Origin: JAUYQR01 sp031415015 | Lineage (GTDB): Bacteria; Pseudomonadota; Alphaproteobacteria; Rhodobacterales; Rhodobacteraceae | Assembly: GCA_031415015.1 (NCBI GenBank) | Contig: JANOQT010000020.1 | Coordinates: 40,377 to 104,376, forward strand | Direction of reading: 5' to 3' | DNA: 64,000 bases | Part shown: piece after piece, positions 61,350-64,000 of the stretch | Position numbering within the stretch: position 1 is the stretch's first letter | Layout: each line of letters opens with the position of its first letter | Notes under the pieces: generated by a model | Told to the model about the DNA's origin: nothing | What the model saw: the letters and a program-made list of their open reading frames with translations, nothing else | Database searches by the model: none | Translations under genes and position numbers: made by a program

Positions 61350-61763
61350 TTACCAGTCTTCCTTGGCCACCACACGCGTCGTGACCGGAAGCTTCATCGC
61401 GCCAAGGCGCAGGGCCTCACGTGCGATCACTTCCGATACGCCGTCGATCTCGAACATGATCCGGCCGGGTTTGACCTTGGCGGCCCAATAGTCGGTCGAG
61501 CCTTTGCCTTTACCCATCCGAACTTCGACGGGCTTGGCCGACACCGGAACGTCCGGGAAAATCCGGATCCAGACTCGGCCCTGACGCTTCATGTGGCGGG
61601 TGATCGCGCGGCGGGCCGCTTCGATCTGACGGGCGGTGACCCGCTCCGGCTCGGTCGCTTTCAGGGCGAAGGAACCGAAGTTCAGCAGGAAGCCGCCCTT
61701 GGCTTCGCCATGAATGCGGCCTTTGTGCTGTTTGCGGAATTTGGTGCGCTTTGGTTGCAACAT
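61350..61763 (-). CDS. rplP: Ribosomal protein uL16
   Basis: Encodes 137 residues (MLQPKRTKFRKQHKGRIHGE). Normally followed directly by rpmC; here a terminator and an insert of about 2.8 kb follow. Confidence 0.98.
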   Translation of the reverse strand: MLQPKRTKFRKQHKGRIHGEAKGGFLLNFGSFALKATEPERVTARQIEAARRAITRHMKRQGRVWIRIFPDVPVSAKPVEVRMGKGKGSTDYWAAKVKPGRIMFEIDGVSEVIAREALRLGAMKLPVTTRVVAKEDW

Positions 61764-61777
61764 CTTCTTCTACTCCC

Positions 61778-62494
61778 TTACGCGCGTTCACGGTCGCGGC
61801 GCGGGGGGCGCGGTGCAGCGCCTTCCTGTGCCTCGGCGTGGCGGCGGTCATGCGCTTGCGGATCATGCTCAAGGATTTCGCCTTTGAAGATCCAGACCTT
61901 GACCCCAATGATCCCGTAAGGGGTCGTGGCCTCAGACAGGGCATAGTCGATGTCGGCGCGCAGGGTGTGCAACGGCACGCGGCCTTCGCGGTACCATTCG
62001 GTCCGGGCGATTTCCGCGCCGCCAAGACGGCCGGCAACGTTCACACGGATGCCAAGGGCACCGATGCGCATCGCGTTCTGCACGCCACGCTTCATGGCGC
62101 GGCGGAAGGACACCCGACGCTCCATCTGCTGGGCGATGCTTTCGGCAACCAGTTGCGCGTCCAGTTCCGGCTTGCGGATCTCAACGATGTTGAGGTGCAG
62201 TTCGGACTTGGTGAACACGGTCAGCTTCTTGCGAAGCGTCTCGATATCCGCGCCTTTCTTGCCGATGATCACGCCCGGACGTGCGGTGTGAATGGTCACA
62301 CGGCACTTCTTGTGCGGACGCTCAATGATGACCTTCGAGATCCCGGCCTGCTTGAGTTCCTTGTGGATGAACTCGCGCATGCGGAGGTCTTCCAGCAGCA
62401 GGTTGCCGTAATCTTTCGATTCCGCAAACCAGCGGCTGTCCCAGGTGCGGTTGACCTGGAGGCGCATACCGATCGGATTGACCTTCTGACCCAT
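61778..62494 (-). CDS. rpsC: Ribosomal protein uS3
   Basis: Encodes 238 residues: KH domain with GKKGADIETLRKKL, then the conserved C-terminal domain (GVKVWIFKGEILEHD) and a basic tail. Overlaps rplV by one base. Confidence 0.98.
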   Translation of the reverse strand: MGQKVNPIGMRLQVNRTWDSRWFAESKDYGNLLLEDLRMREFIHKELKQAGISKVIIERPHKKCRVTIHTARPGVIIGKKGADIETLRKKLTVFTKSELHLNIVEIRKPELDAQLVAESIAQQMERRVSFRRAMKRGVQNAMRIGALGIRVNVAGRLGGAEIARTEWYREGRVPLHTLRADIDYALSEATTPYGIIGVKVWIFKGEILEHDPQAHDRRHAEAQEGAAPRPPRRDRERA

Positions 62495-62874
62495 TATGCG
62501 GACTCCCCGGTTTGACGGACCTTGATGGTGATCTCGGAGAACGGCTTCATGATCTTGCCGAACCGGCCACGGGCGCGCGGACGCCCCCGCTTCATCACCA
62601 GATTCTTGCCGACCCAGGCTTCCGCAACGATCAGGCTATCCACGTCGAGGTTGTGGTTGTTTTCTGCGTTGGCGATAGCCGACTGCAGACACTTTTTCAC
62701 GTCGCCCGCGATGCGGCGCTTGGAGAAGGTGAGGTCGGCCAGAGCCTTGTCCACCTTCTTGCCCCGGATCAGACCGGCGACGAGGTTCAGTTTCTGCGGC
62801 GAAGTACGCAGCATCCGGCTGATTGCCATTGCTTCGTTCTCTTCCACGCGGCGGGGACTTTTTTCCTTGCCCAT
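62494..62874 (-). CDS. rplV: Ribosomal protein uL22
   Basis: Encodes 126 residues (SRMLRTSPQKLNLVAGLIRG, MKRGRPRARGRFGKI). The N-terminal extension MGKEKSPRRVEENEA is of the alphaproteobacterial type, so ATG 62874 is kept. Confidence 0.97.
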   Translation of the reverse strand: MGKEKSPRRVEENEAMAISRMLRTSPQKLNLVAGLIRGKKVDKALADLTFSKRRIAGDVKKCLQSAIANAENNHNLDVDSLIVAEAWVGKNLVMKRGRPRARGRFGKIMKPFSEITIKVRQTGESA

Positions 62875-62877
62875 GGC

Positions 62878-63156
62878 TTACTTCCTCTTCGCTTTCTTGT
62901 CAGCGGCGTGACCGTAATAGGTCCGCGTCGGCGAATATTCACCGAACTTCTGGCCAATCATTTCCTCGGTCACATTGACCGGGATGTGCTTCTTGCCGTT
63001 GTAGACCGCGAAGGTCAGGCCAACGAACTGCGGCAGGATGGTGGACCGGCGCGACCAGATCTTGATCACTTCGGCTTTGCCACCGGCCTTGGCCTTTTCG
63101 GCTTTCTTCAGGACATAGCCGTCGACGAACGGGCCCTTCCAGATGGAACGTGCCAT
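62878..63156 (-). CDS. rpsS: Ribosomal protein uS19
   Basis: Encodes 92 residues (MARSIWKGPFVDGYVLKKAE; EFSPTR-type end here GEYSPTRTYYGH). Standard length; 3 bases between rplB and its start. Confidence 0.98.
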   Translation of the reverse strand: MARSIWKGPFVDGYVLKKAEKAKAGGKAEVIKIWSRRSTILPQFVGLTFAVYNGKKHIPVNVTEEMIGQKFGEYSPTRTYYGHAADKKAKRK

Positions 63157-63159
63157 GGA

Positions 63160-63999
63160 TTAGCGCCCTTTCTTCTTGGCGTGACGCGAGCGGACAATGA
63201 GGCTGTCCGAAGCCTTCGGCTTGCGCGTCTTGTTGCCCTTGGTGCCCTTGCCCCACGGGGTAACCGGGTGGCGGCCACCGGAGGTGCGGCCTTCGCCGCC
63301 GCCATGCGGGTGGTCGATCGGGTTCATTGCAACACCGCGAACAGTCGGGCGGACGCCTTTGTGGCGCATCCGACCGGCCTTGCCGAAGTTCTGGTTGGAG
63401 TTGTCGGGGTTCGACACGGCACCAATGGTGGCCATGCATTCCTGACGGACCATGCGCAGCTCGCCCGACGACAGCCGGATTTGCGCGTAAGACCCGTCAC
63501 GACCGACGAATTGAGCATAAGTCCCTGCAGCGCGGGCCAGCTGGCCGCCCTTGCCGGGCTTCAGTTCGACGTTGTGGACGATGGAACCGATCGGCATGCC
63601 CGAGAACGGCATGGCGTTGCCCGGCTTCACGTCGGTCTTGGCGCCAGCGATCACGCTGTCGCCAACGGCCAGACGCTGCGGCGCCAGGATATAGGCCAGC
63701 TCGCCGTCGGCGTATTTGACCAATGCGATGAAGGCCGTGCGGTTCGGATCATACTCGATCCGCTCGACGACCGCCGCGATGTCGAACTTGCGACGCTTGA
63801 AATCGACCACACGGTACAGACGCTTGGCGCCCCCACCCTTGTGCCACATCGTGATACGTCCGGTGTTGTTCCGGCCACCTGTCTTGATCAAACCCTCAGT
63901 AAGGGCTTTGACCGGACGGCCTTTCCACAGCTCCGAACGGTCGATCAGAACCAGCCCTCGCTGGCCAGGCGTCGTCGGCTTATACGACTTAAGTGCCAT
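63160..63999 (-). CDS. rplB: Ribosomal protein uL2
   Basis: Encodes 279 residues and is complete, with its ATG at the very edge of the window (MALKSYKPTTPGQRGLVLID). The peptidyl-transferase-side loop NPIDHPHGGGEGR is intact. Confidence 0.98.
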   Translation of the reverse strand: MALKSYKPTTPGQRGLVLIDRSELWKGRPVKALTEGLIKTGGRNNTGRITMWHKGGGAKRLYRVVDFKRRKFDIAAVVERIEYDPNRTAFIALVKYADGELAYILAPQRLAVGDSVIAGAKTDVKPGNAMPFSGMPIGSIVHNVELKPGKGGQLARAAGTYAQFVGRDGSYAQIRLSSGELRMVRQECMATIGAVSNPDNSNQNFGKAGRMRHKGVRPTVRGVAMNPIDHPHGGGEGRTSGGRHPVTPWGKGTKGNKTRKPKASDSLIVRSRHAKKKGR

Positions 64000-64000
64000 G

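Noticed and set aside
1..64000. CRISPR array, rRNA operon, transposase or prophage
   Set aside because: No regularly spaced direct repeats, no rRNA-like sequence and no transposase or integrase reading frame were recognised; the only tandem repeat noted is the 14-mer before argB.

Overview
The window looks like a chromosomal segment of an alphaproteobacterium of the Rhodobacteraceae / Roseobacter group. The reasons are its high-GC coding style, the beta-hydroxyaspartate (bhc) cluster, an aapJQMP/bzt-type amino-acid ABC transporter, an ATP12-family protein, a C-P lyase (phn) operon, roseobacter-type LuxI enzymes, and the S10-spc-alpha ribosomal cluster. This placement comes from reading protein families, not from a database search.

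Layout. 1-5344: end of a C-P lyase operon (phnI partial, J, K, L, N), an antiparallel DUF1045-type gene, then phnM. 5345-7311: a palindromic repeat followed by an AT-rich OLD-like ATPase/TOPRIM gene that looks transferred. 7456-8448: a GAPDH-family gene. 8540-13873: a complete beta-hydroxyaspartate cycle cluster, bhcABCD on the minus strand with divergent bhcR, for assimilating glycolate/glyoxylate carbon into oxaloacetate. 13870-18485: a DUF533 protein, a fused 5-oxoprolinase-type enzyme and tRNA-Arg(ACG). 18535-22148: TVP38-like membrane protein, flavoprotein disulfide reductase and sensor kinase, apparently one operon. 22398-25733: rpmH-rnpA-yidD on plus, facing yidC-engB on minus. 25922-33345: EAL protein, pentapeptide-repeat membrane protein, alpha/beta hydrolase, SDR, argB and a sterol-desaturase-like protein. 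33288-34815: ferredoxin-like protein, SixA-like phosphatase and a small lysine-rich protein. 34933-39946: aapJQMP transporter. 40186-44570: ATP12, RluC-type synthase, crcB, pyruvyl-transferase-like protein and rarA. 44678-47294: two tandem luxR-luxI cassettes. 47465-63999: the ribosomal cluster from rplB to rplQ on the minus strand.

The most unusual large-scale feature is that the ribosomal cluster is split. About 2.8 kb of non-ribosomal sequence lies between rplP and rpmC, and about 1.5 kb lies between rpmD and rplO. Hairpin terminators follow rplP, rpmD and rplQ. Candidate promoters (TTGCCA or TTGCAT, 17 bases, TATACG) precede rpmC and rplO. The cluster therefore appears to run as three transcription units.

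Other observations of note: a palindrome family placed at stop codons; a two-part motif (TGTCCACGCGTGGACA, exactly 17 bases, then AAATCAA[A/G]GGGTTA) found twice 27 kb apart; a partial duplication of a TIGR02466-type gene; the duplicated quorum-sensing cassette; and the inverted yidC-engB block. No CRISPR array, rRNA gene or transposase was seen.
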